Below are positions 45,172 through 56,509 of a DNA stretch of 64,000 nt, one piece after another. Origin of the DNA: Toxonevra muliebris. Lineage: Eukaryota > Arthropoda > Insecta > Diptera > Pallopteridae. The notes under the pieces were generated by a model that did not search any database, was not told the DNA's origin, and worked only from the letters and a program-made list of their open reading frames with translations. The position numbers and the translations under genes were made by a program. Each line of letters opens with the position of its first letter. The stretch's first letter is position 1. The DNA is taken from the NCBI GenBank assembly GCA_963691655.1, contig OY829327.1, positions 59,966,079 to 60,030,078 on the forward strand, written 5' to 3'.

Positions 45172-46464
45172 TCACCTTGATCAAAAAGTTCCCGGAATAA
45201 CCACGGTGTGGCGCTCCCATCATTTCGATTTGTGTTCTGTTTTTTTTTGTTAAGTTGATATTCCCTCTAAATCTTAGCGTCATAGCTTAACATTTGCAAA
45301 AGTTACGTAGCCAAGAGTACATCTATATCTGTGTGTGTTGGCGATTTTTTATAATTTTATTAAATTGTATTGTATTAAATTTTGCGTAAAAAACGGATTT
45401 AATGCTGCGCGAACGTTGGAAATGTTGGAAAAGTGTTTCGGCAACGATCGTGCCAACGGTCGTTTACCAGTGGCACGAGCGGTTCAAAAGTGGTCGTGAG
45501 TCAATCGAAGATGATGAACGCAGTGGCAGACCATCGACATCGAAAACCGACGAAAACATTGATAAAGTAAAAGAAATTTTGGTCAATAACCGAAAATTAA
45601 CCATCAGAAAGATAGCGGAGGACTTGAACATTGCCTATGGATCCGTTCAAGACATTTTGGTTAATGATTTGGGTTTCCGTTGTGTAGCAACAAAGTTGGT
45701 GCCAAAAGACCTCAATTTCATGCAAAAAAGAGACCGTGTTGACGTCGCAAAAGACATGATTTGCAAGGCTGACTCCGATTCCACATTCATCAAAAGGATC
45801 ATTACTGGAGACGTAACGTGGGTTTATGAGTACGACACGCAATTTAGATATCAGCAAGTGAATGGCGTTCACCAAATGAGCCGAGACCAAAAAAAACCCG
45901 TCGTTTTCAGTCAAAAAAAGAAGGCAATGCTCACGGTTTTCATGGATTACAACGGTGTAGTGCATCATGAATTTTTGCCAGAAGGCCATACAGTAAACAA
46001 AGAGTATTATTTGGGCGTTATGAGGCGTTTGCTTAAAGCAATTCGTCCAAAGAGACCAGAATTGTGGACAGAAAACTCGTGGATTTTGCAGCATGATAAC
46101 GCATCGTCGCACAGTGCCATCATTATTCATAATTTTTTGACGAAAAATGAAACAAATACCATACAACAGACACCGAATTCACCTGATTTGGCTCCCTGTG
46201 ACTTCTTTCTGTTCAGTCGCGTTAAAAACCCATTACGGGGAACGCGTTTCAGCAGCCGAGAGGAAGTAATGGAAAATCGCAGGAAGCACTGATGGACATA
46301 CCGAAAACCGAATATAAAAAATGTTTCGAGGAATGGACCAAGCGCTGGCATAAGTGTGTTGCAGTCGATGGGGATTACTTTGAAGGGGACAATATAAATT
46401 TAGATGAATAAACTTGTATTTTTAATTTTCTGAATAAATTCCGGGAACTTTTTGATCAAGGTGG
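45172..46464 (+). mobile_element. Mariner-family transposon, near full length (1293 bp)
   Basis: Inverted ends CACCTTGATCAAAAAGTTCC (one base in from the left edge, and the same at the right edge inverted) are flanked by TA at 45170-45171 and 46465-46466. Length and TA duplication fit mariner. The ends differ by only one or two bases, so the copy is fairly young, but its transposase is broken. Confidence 0.92.
45364..46411 (+). pseudogene. Mariner transposase pseudogene (DD34D, two frameshifts)
   Basis: In one frame IKFCVKNGFNAARTLEMLEK (about 45379-45440) starts the DNA-binding domain. The frame then shifts near 45450, and the main open frame continues YQWHERFKSGRESIEDDERS up to 46289. Catalytic residues are present: Asp in IITGDVTWVYEYD, Asp in ILQHDNASSHS, and Asp 34 residues further on in SPDLAPCDFFLF. 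A second shift near 46285 makes a premature stop; in the next frame the family C-terminus follows (ALMDIPKTEYKKCFEEWTKR) to a stop at 46411. No start ATG in the correct frame is clear. The protein as encoded here would lack a proper N-terminus. Confidence 0.85.
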
Positions 46465-46466
46465 TA

Positions 46467-47518
46467 CATCCAAAATTTGTGCACATTTCAATGAATTTTT
46501 GAAACAAATGGTAAAAATAAGCCGTGAATGATGTTCTAAATATCTACTAAACACAAAAATCTCTCTTTTTTAGACCTAATCAAGTTAACCTTGGTTGGAA
46601 GTAGACAGAATAATGTCCAAAATCAATGGTTGCTTCTTACTATTAAACATGGCAAGTACAACTAACTTTACATCGAATACAAAATTATGAAAATTGAAGT
46701 TTTTCTTTGATTGTTTCGTAAAATCAATGACAAAGAAAGGCCGGATAAACAAAAAAACAAAAAATACACAAATTGGTTATAACTCATACATAAACACTTC
46801 TAGATATAATAACATCTGCAGATAATCTCTTAAAATCCACCCATAGATCCTGTCGCAAATTTCCATTTTATACACCCACCACTTCATTTTTAGATCATTT
46901 AGAAATTTTTATAGGTTTTAATTTTTGCAACTGCATCACAAGTTTTTTTCTCCAGATTTTCCAAATATTCGATTATAGGGTTATACCAGGCGCATACTCA
47001 AAGGGGAGTCTTGGGGGTTCAAACAACTCCCGAAATCAGTCGAAAATTAATAGCCCTATTCACTCTTTAGAGTAAAGTGCTGAGTAACGGAGTAAAAAAG
47101 TAGTGTTTTATAGTGCTCGCTGGAGTAAATGTCATTCAGATATTTTTCATTATTTATTGTTTACTTTTTTTTTTTATTAAAACAATGTGAAGTAAAAGTG
47201 CAAAAACCACCTTTATTAATTTTTTAATGCTGGACGCTGTTTGCAAAATTAAATGTGTTGAAGGTGAGGGAAGATAAAATTATTCGCAATAGTTTTCAAA
47301 AGTTCTTATCAATAAGCGTGAGCAGAAATTCAAAATTTTTTAATTTCACATTGTTGACAGCTTTTTTTTATTTTCTCTGCTATCAATGTTCCCAATTGAA
47401 TGCGTCAGCAACAAAACTTTTGTTTCTTATTTTTTGTTGTCGTAGAAATCAAGAAGTAGGCAACACTAATTTTCTCTCTTACTCTGAGTAACAGAGTGAC
47501 AAATATTTTACTCAAGGG
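46467..47518. other. Intergenic DNA with GAGTAA-type repeats
   Basis: No gene is seen. From about 47049 to the hAT copy there are several GAGTAA/TTACTC words (CTCTTTAGAGTAAAGTGCTG, ACTCTGAGTAACAGAGTGAC) that recur beyond 48520, so the hAT copy probably inserted into an older repeat. Confidence 0.4.
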
Positions 47519-48512
47519 TACGGTTGCCACTTTGGTACAATTCTACCAAAACTGGTACATTTTTTTCTATTTTTCTGCTTTTGGTACATTGGTACATGTT
47601 TTTAAAATTTGGTACATTCTGTGGGCACAGTTAGCTTTTATAATAATTAAGAATTGTAAACTTATGTTCAAAAAAAAATTTTTTGTTGCAAAAGGTAAAA
47701 TTTAAATATACATATATAATATATAATGCTATCAAAAAAAATTGTGAGTCGGACGTTAAGAGTCTCATTATATCTAGTCGGCCAAAAACTATTTTTAAAA
47801 TACAAAATATATTTCAATTAGTGTGTTACTTTTTATGAAGGATGTAGTCTGGTGTTCCGGCCTAATTTTTAAGGTTATTTCGGGAATTTTTTATTATAAC
47901 AAAATAAAATGTGATCATTTCATTTTTTTATTTGTTATTATTGACATTTTTAACTGTACAAAAAATTGTTTTTGGAATTTATTTTACGATATTTTTGTAG
48001 TGCTTTTTACGTCCAAAGTAGGCACTTAAAAAAAGGTGTGGGGCTGGCCCGGGTGATTACAGTACTTAAAGTATTCTTAAACAACAAATTTAAATAGATT
48101 ATGGTTCTGTAGATAGATTATGTTTGTCATTCTAGCAGGTAGTAGATTTAAACATTTGGATTAAAAAATAACAAAATGGCGGACTTCCAAATTTTTTTTT
48201 TTGAAAATCGTTGTAAAAATAGGAAATAATAATTTAAAATAAACAATTCTACTACCTATTCTACTAACACATTAAAAATTCAGCCCAATCGGTTCAATAG
48301 AATTCTGTCAGACCCCTGAGCCGGTCAAAAAAAACGTTGTACTTTCGAAATACATTTAAAAAAATAATCGATTTTTTGAAATTCGAGCACCAGACTACAT
48401 CCTTAATAAATAACATTTAATGTTATTTATTATTTTGGTACATTTTCCCCCCATTTGGTACACTTTTTTTGTAAATATTGCTACAAAATAAAATGAGTAA
48501 GTGGCAAACGTG
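47519..48512. mobile_element. hAT-like MITE, copy B (994 bp, inverted relative to copy A)
   Basis: Ends TACGGTTGCCACTTTGGTAC and (inverted) CACGTTTGCCACTTACTC are flanked by a perfect 8-base duplication CTCAAGGG (47511-47518, 48513-48520). It is homologous to 15161-15959 read in the opposite orientation and is about 195 bases longer. A GTCAGACCCCTGAGCCGG stretch near 48308 lies in the extra part. No transposase. Confidence 0.85.
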
Positions 48513-48715
48513 CTCAAGGGTCGAACTAGAGTTAAAGTGTGAGTAAAAGCAAATGTCGTATATTTTGTTATTGTAGAGTAATTTAGTTTTATACTTTTAC
48601 AGGTAAAAATTATTTTAAATTTTTAGTGGTAACGCTCAGAAAAAAAATATTTACATTGGTAGTTTCACTCACACTTGTTCAATAGTGTCAACATTCTTTT
48701 CACTTAAACTAACCT

Positions 48716-49055
48716 ATGAAATACAAAATTAACACAATAAATAATTTGATTTCTAAAGTTCTGAACATAAGTGACAATAAGTTCAAAGAAGACAACATTA
48801 AAAAAATACAAAGAATATTAGAAATGAACGGTTACCCAAATTATTTAATAAAAAAAGATTAGATAAAAAACTACATCATAATGTTTCAACCCTCAAAATA
48901 AAATCGCGGAACATGGCAACCCACAAAAAGATTACAGCATAACATACATTCCCAAACTCACAGATAGCAGAACTCTTAATAACATAATAACAAAAAACAA
49001 CAACATGATGTAGTATATCAAAATTTACATTGGTACTACCAAGAATAATAGAATT
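48716..49055 (+). pseudogene. Penelope-like retroelement fragment
   Basis: NTINNLISKVLNISDNKFKE and DNIKKIQRILEMNGYPNYLI at 48730-48855 match the region after the RT of Penelope-like elements; the copy at 58895 has the related NLIAKVLSLSDKQFHKDNIN. After a shift, ITYIPKLTDSRTLNNIITKN is followed by YIGTTKN, which suggests a deletion that joins to the GIY-YIG endonuclease. Dead fragment. Confidence 0.7.
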
Positions 49056-49975
49056 CAAGGTCGCGCTACGCGCATCTCCGTTATTTGGCTCTCACAAAAT
49101 TGAGAGAACGGTTTTGTATCTATGACGTAGATTTTAATTTTCTTTATTTGCATTTACATATAAACAGTGCATTATGTGGCCGCTGAAAAATTTAGCTGCC
49201 CAAAATTTAAAAAACGAATCTCGGTTGGAATCCAAAAGTAAATGTCTTACTTTTCATTTCACACTAAGGATATCCCAATTATGCAAAGTATTTGGTTATG
49301 CGAGCGTCGAAAGTTGCAGTATCGTCTCGGTAGTGTTTTTTAATTTTTTTCAGATCTAATCAGACCTAATTCAAAAAATTATAACAAAAATTTTATTTGC
49401 CATCTTTTTTTTTTATATTATTTAATTCTTTGGATTTATATTACTTCGTATTATGCAGCAACGTTATCGCTACATTTGTGGCACATATTAGCTGTGTTTT
49501 ATTCACCACTTGCTTCTAGTTATGTTTAACTAGCAGCGATAATTGTATGTGAAACAACAAAAAAGAGGCAGAGATAACACGTATAATTATAGCTGTTATG
49601 TATACTTAACAAGTAGTTTAGCTACATCAAATTCTATTGTGAACTGTCAATAGTGAAGGAAGAAGCATGATGGATTGCAAACAAAAAAAAAAACAAAAAA
49701 ATGAAAAGATTCGGATTGGCTGTCGGTGAAAATAAGTTAAAATCATCGTTAAATATTCTTATAAAGGGTAAAAACTAAAAACAATGCCCACGATTAAGCG
49801 CAATGACTGGGATCTATTAAAATATTTCACCTCTTGCTGCTGAGCAGTTTCATTGTGAATAAAAATATTATGAATGAGAAGTTAAATATTAACTATAAAT
49901 ATTTTATTTTATATTTGTATCTGCAAATAACCGAATTAAAACTAATAAATATCATTTTTTTTTTACATTTCATCC

Positions 49976-51476
49976 CAGTGCACTATAGGAAATTGTATCC
50001 AATTCGCTGGCCAAAATTCATTTTTTCGACCTGTCCGAAATTATTTTTTTTTTTCATAAAGCCAATACAACAAAGCAAATAAGTGTAAGTTTTGTTTTTA
50101 TATAAATCTATTTACCGTTGCTCGAGCAGCAGTTAGCAAATAACATTTGAGAGTAAAAAATTGTGTGTAAAGTTTAAGTGCGTTTATTTTAAAACAAAAT
50201 TCAAATTTAAAAAAAAATAAAAAATGGAGACAAATAATGATAGTAAGTTGATCATTTATCAATTAAAAAAATTTAGTCAATTTATTAGTTATGATAAATA
50301 AATCCATATTATTGAAGTGTCCTTATACTGAAATGGTGCAATTTTAAAGTGGAAGTTTATTTAGACTTTTAAAAATTGCTTGGGTTTGCTTGAAATAAAA
50401 TCATCAGGATTGTTTAGGACATTCAGTTATGTAACTACGTTTCGCTCTGCTATTTTCTGCGATTTTTGAAAAATTCCATTTTTTCTCTGACAGCTACCGA
50501 ATACCATTGGTTTGTTGTATGGCGACTGCGGAAAAAAATCTTCTTTGACGCGCCGATATTAGAAATTTTTTCTTAATTTCTATTCATAAATATTTCATTA
50601 GCATGTTAAAAAAAAATTGGAGGAATTAGTTCATTAAATAATTGTGGGTAAGCTGTCAAAGTTAATGAATGCTAAACGAAAAGTGCATTTTGAAGCATTT
50701 TTCTGAAGATTTTGCTGTTTAACTATAATTATAATCTTAAAAGTTTTTGTTTTTTATATGGGAGTGTTATATATATATAACACTCATATATGAAGAATGC
50801 ATTTCGGAAATAAAAAAAAAAGAAATTTTTTTTGGAAAAAATTTGGTGTTTAGAAACTAAAATTTCAAGATTGCTGGACCCGGTCTATCTTGCGAAGCAG
50901 TGCGATGTACTCTAGAATATAAAAATGTGAAATAAATAATTTCTTAGCTAAACAACAAAAAAAATTGGCTGCGGATAGCTACGGATCCAATTTTTATTAA
51001 CAAAACACTAAATGCATATTGAAGCGAAACTATTAAGAGATTGAAAGTTTTTTTTTGTAAAAAATAAAAGAATATTAACAAAATATTGAAACAGTCGAAA
51101 CTGTTTTTTAGGATTTTTGTTGTGATATCTTGACTGCAACGGATTTCATAACTATTTTAGTTTTTCTGTTGTATGGGAGATGGGCGTGGCAGATGACCGA
51201 TCACGCCCATTTTCATAATTTTTCTTTTTCACGACCTAAGAATGGCTCATGCCAAAAATCGTTTTGCCGAGATGATTCCTTACATTTTTTTCACTATCTC
51301 ATAACAAATTTTAAAGCACTTCATATCACACCCTTATACAATAAGTGGGCGTGGCAATATTATTTTCATGTGAGGGCGTCCCTATCATCTAACAAACTTC
51401 TAGACCAAGTTTAATATCAATACCTCCATTTTTCGACTTTTGGCCAGCAAATTGGGTAAAATTTCCTATAGTGCAG
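49976..51476. mobile_element. TIR-bounded 1.5-kb element nested in the preceding structure
   Basis: CAGTGCACTATAGGAAATTG at 49976 onwards, followed by CCAATTCGCTGGCCAAAA, is inverted at 51430-51476 with about 85 percent match over 40 bases. No target duplication is evident. The interior holds an exon-like start (ATGGAGACAAATAATGATA followed by GTAAGT, 50224-50242) and no recognisable transposase. Confidence 0.5.
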
Positions 51477-52655
51477 TGTATAAATTGTTCACTTATAAAA
51501 TGTATGTACTCTGCACCGCACTCTCTTTAAAAATATGACTTGTGGCGACATGCGCAGAAAGAGGCAATTTTGATCAATTTTTGCGTAATCTTGTGTTCTA
51601 TCTTCTTGGACTCTACTAAGAGAAAATTATGTACACGACTCTCTGAGCACGAAGCAGACATACGAAAAAAAGAATATCAACAGCGTTAGCTTAACACATG
51701 TTGGATACGGGACACACAGCTGATATTAATAACGTGAAAATTTTGTTTTTGCCATCCTGAATGCTTGGCCTGCTCGGTGTTCATTTCACTTAGCATATCG
51801 TGTTTGTTAAGAGAGTGAGTAAAGATTCTCACCAGTGCTGTCGCTGTCACTTAATTGAAGTTTTACACTTCACTTTCAAGCCTGACACTTCGTCACATTC
51901 TCTTTCATAAAAACACTTCGGTTTCCCAGTTTCAATGAAAACTAAAATCGATAAAAAAAAATCTAAATATGCTCAGCTCTGTAATATTCTCCGACTGTAG
52001 CCAGATCGGTGTGTTTGAATTTATATCCCCTATAAAAAGTAAAAAGATACAATTTAGCATACATCGTTTAGTATATTCTGAGACCTTTTGTGTTTATTTA
52101 AATACTTATGTAGCAACACTGATGACGCACTGTCGCACTGTCATATAATTTATTAGAATTTGGTTGAAAATGAAGAGGTAGACGATTTAGAAGGCGAGTG
52201 GAGGATTTTATTTCTAAATGATTTTATGCAAAAACGCCACAGTTGCCAAAAATTCTGCCATTTTGTTTTTGGCTTGAAAAATTTCTTAAAACAAAGTACC
52301 CTCATTCAAAAAGTTTTGTCGGAGCCTTATTGTGTCTGCCACACGGTAGCGCTCCACTAAAAGTTTTTTTTCGCAAACTAAGCACATAAAACCAGATAAA
52401 TTGTGAAAATATGTCAATTTATTTTTTTACGCATCCAAAAACACTTCACTTTTTTAAAAATCAATTCGATTTTTTAAGAATTTCACTTCACAAAAAAATT
52501 TCAAAATGACAGCCCTGATTCTCACTTTGTGTTTGGTGCTACAACAATTTCATGGTGTTCGCCGAACAGCATCTGAGCGTAACCACAGCCTAACAATAGC
52601 TGTGTTTTATTCGCCAGCTTATTTAACATGTGCGAATAAAACGACCAAGTTGTTA
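51477..52655. other. Non-coding interior of the inverted-repeat structure
   Basis: No gene is seen. A hairpin GTTTTATTCG...CGAATAAAAC at about 52605-52640 repeats the outer-edge word of the arms and may be the remains of a nested end. Confidence 0.4.
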
Positions 52656-53309
52656 AGTCAATTCTTCGTGATATTGTTATTCACAATGGAACTGCTTAGC
52701 AGCTAGAAGTGAACCATTTTAATGGATCCCAGTCATTGCGGTTAATCGTGAGCATTGTTTTTAGTTTTTACCCTTTATAAGAACATTTAACGATGATTTT
52801 AACTTATTTTCATCGGCAGCCATTTCGAATCTTTTCCTTTTTTGTTTTTTGCAAACTGTCATGCTTCTTCTTTCACTATTGCCCGTTCACAATAGAGTTT
52901 GATGTAGTTAAACTACTTGTTAAGCATACCTAACAGCTATAATTATACGTGTTATCTCTGTATCTTTGTTGTTGTTTTCCCATAAAATTATCGCTGCTAG
53001 TTATACATAACTAGAAGCAAGTGACGAATAAAACGCAGCAAATGAACACTAAAAAAGAAAAAGGCAACATACATAGATTTCACATATTGTTTAGCTATTA
53101 CTTAACATTAACTCTAAAACCATAATGTACGTAAATTTTAAGTATATAACACATCTGCAATTTGTGGTGAGCGTCAAATTACAATTTTTGAAAACAATTT
53201 TTTTTTTTTTGAATAAGACGAAGTTGTATTATATTTTTGAGTTTATTTACGAAAAAGTAGTTCAATAACATAAAAAAATAACAATTTAGACTACAAATTA
53301 TAGAAAAAA

Positions 53310-53793
53310 TTAAAGCGTATTGATACGGATATTCATCAGTACGTACAATTTACGTATCGTTAGTATTAACGTAGTATAAAATATCGCTATTGTTCCAGGG
53401 TTAATCCATAACTTTTTCATATCATCACCTAAAATGCAAAATTTTAAACTTCTATTCCCAAAAATAACGGTTTTATTAAAGAAATCTTAAGGCCGTAATT
53501 ACAAGTACATGAGTTTAATAAGTAAATAAACTATTTACACACTTGAATGAAAAAGGAAGCAAAATATTTGAACCTTTTTAAGTTACTAAGTGATACTAAA
53601 CCTTCATTCTTTCATTCTTCTTAAATCTATAATATTTTTCACTTTACAATGTTTTTTGCTCCTGTAAAAAAATAAAATGTTTAGTTACGGCTTTACGATA
53701 TGTGCTTTAAAAAAATAAATTTACTAACCTTTTCAGAAATAATTGAGTGCCCCTGGAGAAGTTCGGAAAATCCAACGAAACGTCACGCGACAT
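53310..53793 (-). CDS. Candidate three-exon gene for a 65-aa single-pass membrane protein
   Basis: Minus strand. Exon 1, 53793-53729, begins MSRDVSLDFPNFSRGTQLFL and ends AAAAG/GTTAGT. A 67-base intron (a typical fly length) ends TTTTTTTACAG before a 14-base exon at 53661-53648, which is followed by GTAAAGT. A 219-base intron ends GCATTTTAG before exon 3 at 53428-53310. The three pieces (65, 14 and 119 bases) join in one frame of 66 codons including the stop. The product has one hydrophobic segment (TIAIFYTTLILTI) after MKKLWINPG and a basic tail. Skipping the 14-base exon gives an immediate stop, so the small exon is needed. I recognise no family. The alternative is chance: a shorter protein could start at the Met in exon 3. 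Confidence 0.5.
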
Positions 53794-54834
53794 AATGGAA
53801 TAATAGCCTTTTTATTCGCATTTTTAAGACATTAGACCAAATAGCACACGCAGCTCATAGCTTCTACACACGAAAGTTGATATATTATTGGTCACATATT
53901 TTAGATAGAAATTTCAAAAAATCGTGACAGGAAAATAAAAAAGATTTGAGCTTAACTCGTTAATTGCTTAAAATTAGGCAACAAAGCTCAAAGAACAAAT
54001 CTATAAAATTATAATTCTAAAAAAAGAGGAAAACTGTTACAACAACAATATAGAAAAAGTATTACACTTAGATTCGAACCCCCGAACTTTTGATTGTAAG
54101 ATCTATAACATATCCGCTGAGCCAACGCCATGACGTCACGACCATTGGCTGTCAAAATCATTGTTTACTTTTGATTTTTACTTTTTTTCGGCATTTTGGC
54201 ATTCACTGCATGCCGCCATTATGGCCGCAACAACAATGATGTGTTACTGGGTGCAAAATGGGGTGAACTTTGACAGTTCACAAAGGAATTAAAGAATAAT
54301 TTTCCAAAAATTTACAACTAAGGCATAATGCCGTTTCTAAGACACAAACACTGATTACTGATTTATGATTAATCACTTCGAAATCAGCTTTTCTGATTTG
54401 CACCCGGGAAACGCACCCATTTTATTGTTGTACGGCTAATTTTGACATTTTATGGTATTCGGCACAACAACGGTTAACGGTGTTGTTTTTGTCAAGGTGA
54501 AATTGTTATAATATTGCTATCACCTTATACATAATTTCAATGATGGCATGTATATATGAAATGAGAGGCTGAGACCAAAGTGGATTTACAATTTCTATAA
54601 GAGCAAAGTAAATTAAATTAAATTTGTGGTCAGTTTGCACTTTCTTCGATCATTTTTCATAGTCTCCTAAAAACTATCATTTATTTATAATGTTTTAGAG
54701 TTTTGGGTTGAATGAAATTTTTTGTTTCAAGTATTAGGTGGAATTATCCAACATAAGTAGTTATTAAAATATTTAAATTGTTTACTTTTATATACGTTAA
54801 ATGAAAAAATAATTTTCATTACATTTGCAGATCC
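53794..54834. other. Intergenic region between two opposite candidate genes
   Basis: It would contain the promoters of the minus-strand membrane-protein gene and of the + strand exons. It holds a tRNA-like unit (54062-54132 -), a hairpin GTGAAC...GTTCAC near 54262-54282 and a palindrome-like CAACAACGGTTAACGGTGTTG near 54466. I cannot place transcription starts. Confidence 0.4.
54062..54132 (-). repeat. tRNA-like unit (SINE head or tRNA pseudogene)
   Basis: The minus strand has an A box TGGCTCAGCGG (54124-54114) and a perfect B box GGTTCGAATCT (54080-54070) at tRNA-like spacing. Acceptor and T stems do not pair well, so a functional tRNA is unlikely. Confidence 0.5.
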
Positions 54835-55080
54835 AAGATGCCTACTCGTAATACCCGTATAATAGCTGCTACTAACACGTAAGTTTCATCATAGCGAATA
54901 AATATATGTTCATACCGTCATGCAAAATCAAAGCAAACTATCTCAACAAACATTTAAATACAAATAAAAAAATATGCAAAATTAAAGAAAATAAAAAATA
55001 AAAATCTATCTACATCCATCTTACATTTCAGCTTAATTGCTTCCGTATGATCTGAGACGCGCTCTTTTCTTATGTGTGCA
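54835..55080 (+). other. Two exon-like segments with strong splice sites
   Basis: Segment 1 follows TTTCATTACATTTGCAG, contains ATGCCTACTCGTAATACC in a good start context (CCAAGATG), and ends ACTAACAC before GTAAGTTT (about 54884). Segment 2 follows CATCTTACATTTCAG (about 55030). Spliced, they give a 19-codon frame (MPTRNTRIIAATNTLIASV, stop). The peptide is too short to assign. This may be a non-coding transcript, the end of a gene whose upstream exon I cannot see, or chance. Confidence 0.3.
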
Positions 55081-55543
55081 AAATAGAAACATTTGAGGCC
55101 ATACATACTAAAAACTACAAAAAAAACCGATCCTAATCGTTTTAATAAATGTTTACTAATTTATTTGAGTCCCTGTGGAATTTCGCTCTTTCACACAATC
55201 GATCATTTTGGCGCTCATGTAAACAGCCACTTCCCAATCTTCGCTGATTATCGAAGATAGAAAGTAAAATTCTTATTATGAGAAGTGCAACCCTGTCGAA
55301 ATTTCGTTGCGCATCGCATTTTCTGTCGAACACAATTTTTGCTTTCAATAAGGTGCATGCTGAGTAATAATTGTTAAAAATTTGAGTATATTGCCATTTT
55401 TTTTTTACTTTTTGAGGATTAAAAACTAATTTTAAACGGCTTTTGTAAATCTTATGCAGGTCTAAAGTGGAGAGCAACAAATTGCAGTTAGAGTTCCTCT
55501 GTGATTGATGAAAGCAAATCCTCTGATTGCAAAGCGTATTTCC
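55081..55543. other. Possible decayed 3' part of the Harbinger remnant
   Basis: The minus-strand frames (for example 55480-55142) have balanced composition, but I find none of the catalytic-domain motifs of Harbinger transposases here. No other feature is supported. Confidence 0.35.
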
Positions 55544-56165
55544 TCAAATGTTCTGGCGACGAAGAAATGGTTTAGGACCAGCTAATAATTCCTGGCATTC
55601 TAATTTTATTAACAAAATATGCTTTTGCTTGTTGCAGTTCAGCCTCCTGAATTTTATCCCTCTTTGGCAAATACAATTGTCCAGGACATTTAAAGCCTCT
55701 GATAACACCACAGACATCGTGGGCTGTGCACGTCCAAGAGTATTCTCATCCGTAATGCTTAGTTGTTGTGATCCCTGAGCACAAAATCGCAGAACTGTTG
55801 CCAATTTTAAAATGGTTGGAATTGATCTGGCTCATTTGCATTGCTTCAGCAGTTCATCTGTAGTGGTCATCAAGTCCACAAACGCCTCCTTAGACAGTCG
55901 AAAGTTCTGTAGAAATCTGTGCACAAATTTAATAGATGCCAAAGCTTCTTCGAAAGCCTTCACTTAATCGTTTTCTACTTCTGGCCAGTTCCATCAAGCT
56001 CTCATCCTCTTCCGATGTATCGTTGAACCATAATTCCGTTGTATTCATAACTATTTTGCTCTTATTTTTACACTTTATTTTAAACAAATCGTAATTATTT
56101 CGCAAAATAACGATCAGCTGATAGAAATATACTATCGTGAACAAGCCAAAATGAGCCAAATTCAC
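55544..56165 (-). pseudogene. PIF/Harbinger transposase N-terminal remnant
   Basis: The minus strand reads FNDTSEEDESLMELARSRKR and then, after shifts, a piece equivalent to the first helical region (QINSNHFK). It continues MATVLRFCAQGSQQLSITDE, GRAQPTMSVVLSEALNVLDN and CICQRGIKF. The LRFxAxGSxQ and A/S-Q-P/S-T-x-S-x-V-L-S pattern is characteristic of Harbinger/HARBI1-type transposases. The frame is broken at about 55805-55930, and the catalytic part downstream is not recognisable. Dead copy. Confidence 0.7.
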
Positions 56166-56189
56166 AATAGCGCTATTCTCTGTCGAAAG

Positions 56190-56205
56190 CAGAGATGGGC
56201 GTGTA
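56190..56205 (+). mobile_element. End of an older hAT-type element, interrupted
   Basis: CAGAGATGGGCGTGTA resembles a hAT terminal repeat (CAGAGATGGGC). It is cut by the composite element that starts at 56206 and continues at 60196 with GGCATGTAGAAGTACG. Repeated GAGTACGATTAC/GTAATGGTACTC words follow at 60208-60320. The other end of this older element was not found. Confidence 0.4.
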
Positions 56206-56509
56206 CAGACTGGGGGGTAGTTAACTAAATAATCCGTTAACTATGCATTCAACTACAATTGAAATAGTTGAATGTAGTTGAGATTTTTTCAACTACAACA
56301 AAATAATTAAAATATATTTGAAAATTTTTCAACTATTATTTAGTTATAGTTGAAATTTTTCAACTATTATTTAGTTATAGTTGAAATTTTTTCAACTACA
56401 TTCTAACTATTTTAGTTGTAGTTGAAAAAATGTCAACTACATTTCAACTATTTTAGTTGTAGTTGAATGCATAGTTAATTGAATATTTTGTCAACTACTT
56501 CCAATTTGA

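Larger units (their letters stand above)
49491..53040. mobile_element. Inverted-repeat structure with about 385-bp arms
   Basis: The left arm 49491-49870 (outer edge GCTGTGTTTTATTCACCACT) matches the right arm 52660-53040 inverted (outer edge AGTGACGAATAAAACGCAGC). Shared inner words include ACACGTATAATTATAGCTGT and GTGGATTGC-like segments. No clear target duplication was found. The interior includes another TIR structure (49976-51476) and unassigned DNA. Either one 3.5-kb element or two opposed MITE copies. Confidence 0.7.

Noticed and set aside
45597..46166. 189-aa open frame on the minus strand
   Set aside because: It is the antisense of the mariner transposase coding region, which has clear family motifs on the + strand.
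54062..54132. Functional tRNA gene
   Set aside because: A and B boxes are good, but neither the T stem nor the acceptor stem forms.
56240..56500. CRISPR-like array of short repeats
   Set aside because: The repeated words are alternately inverted with very short AT spacers and lie at the ends of a TIR element in a eukaryotic genome; they are subterminal transposon repeats.
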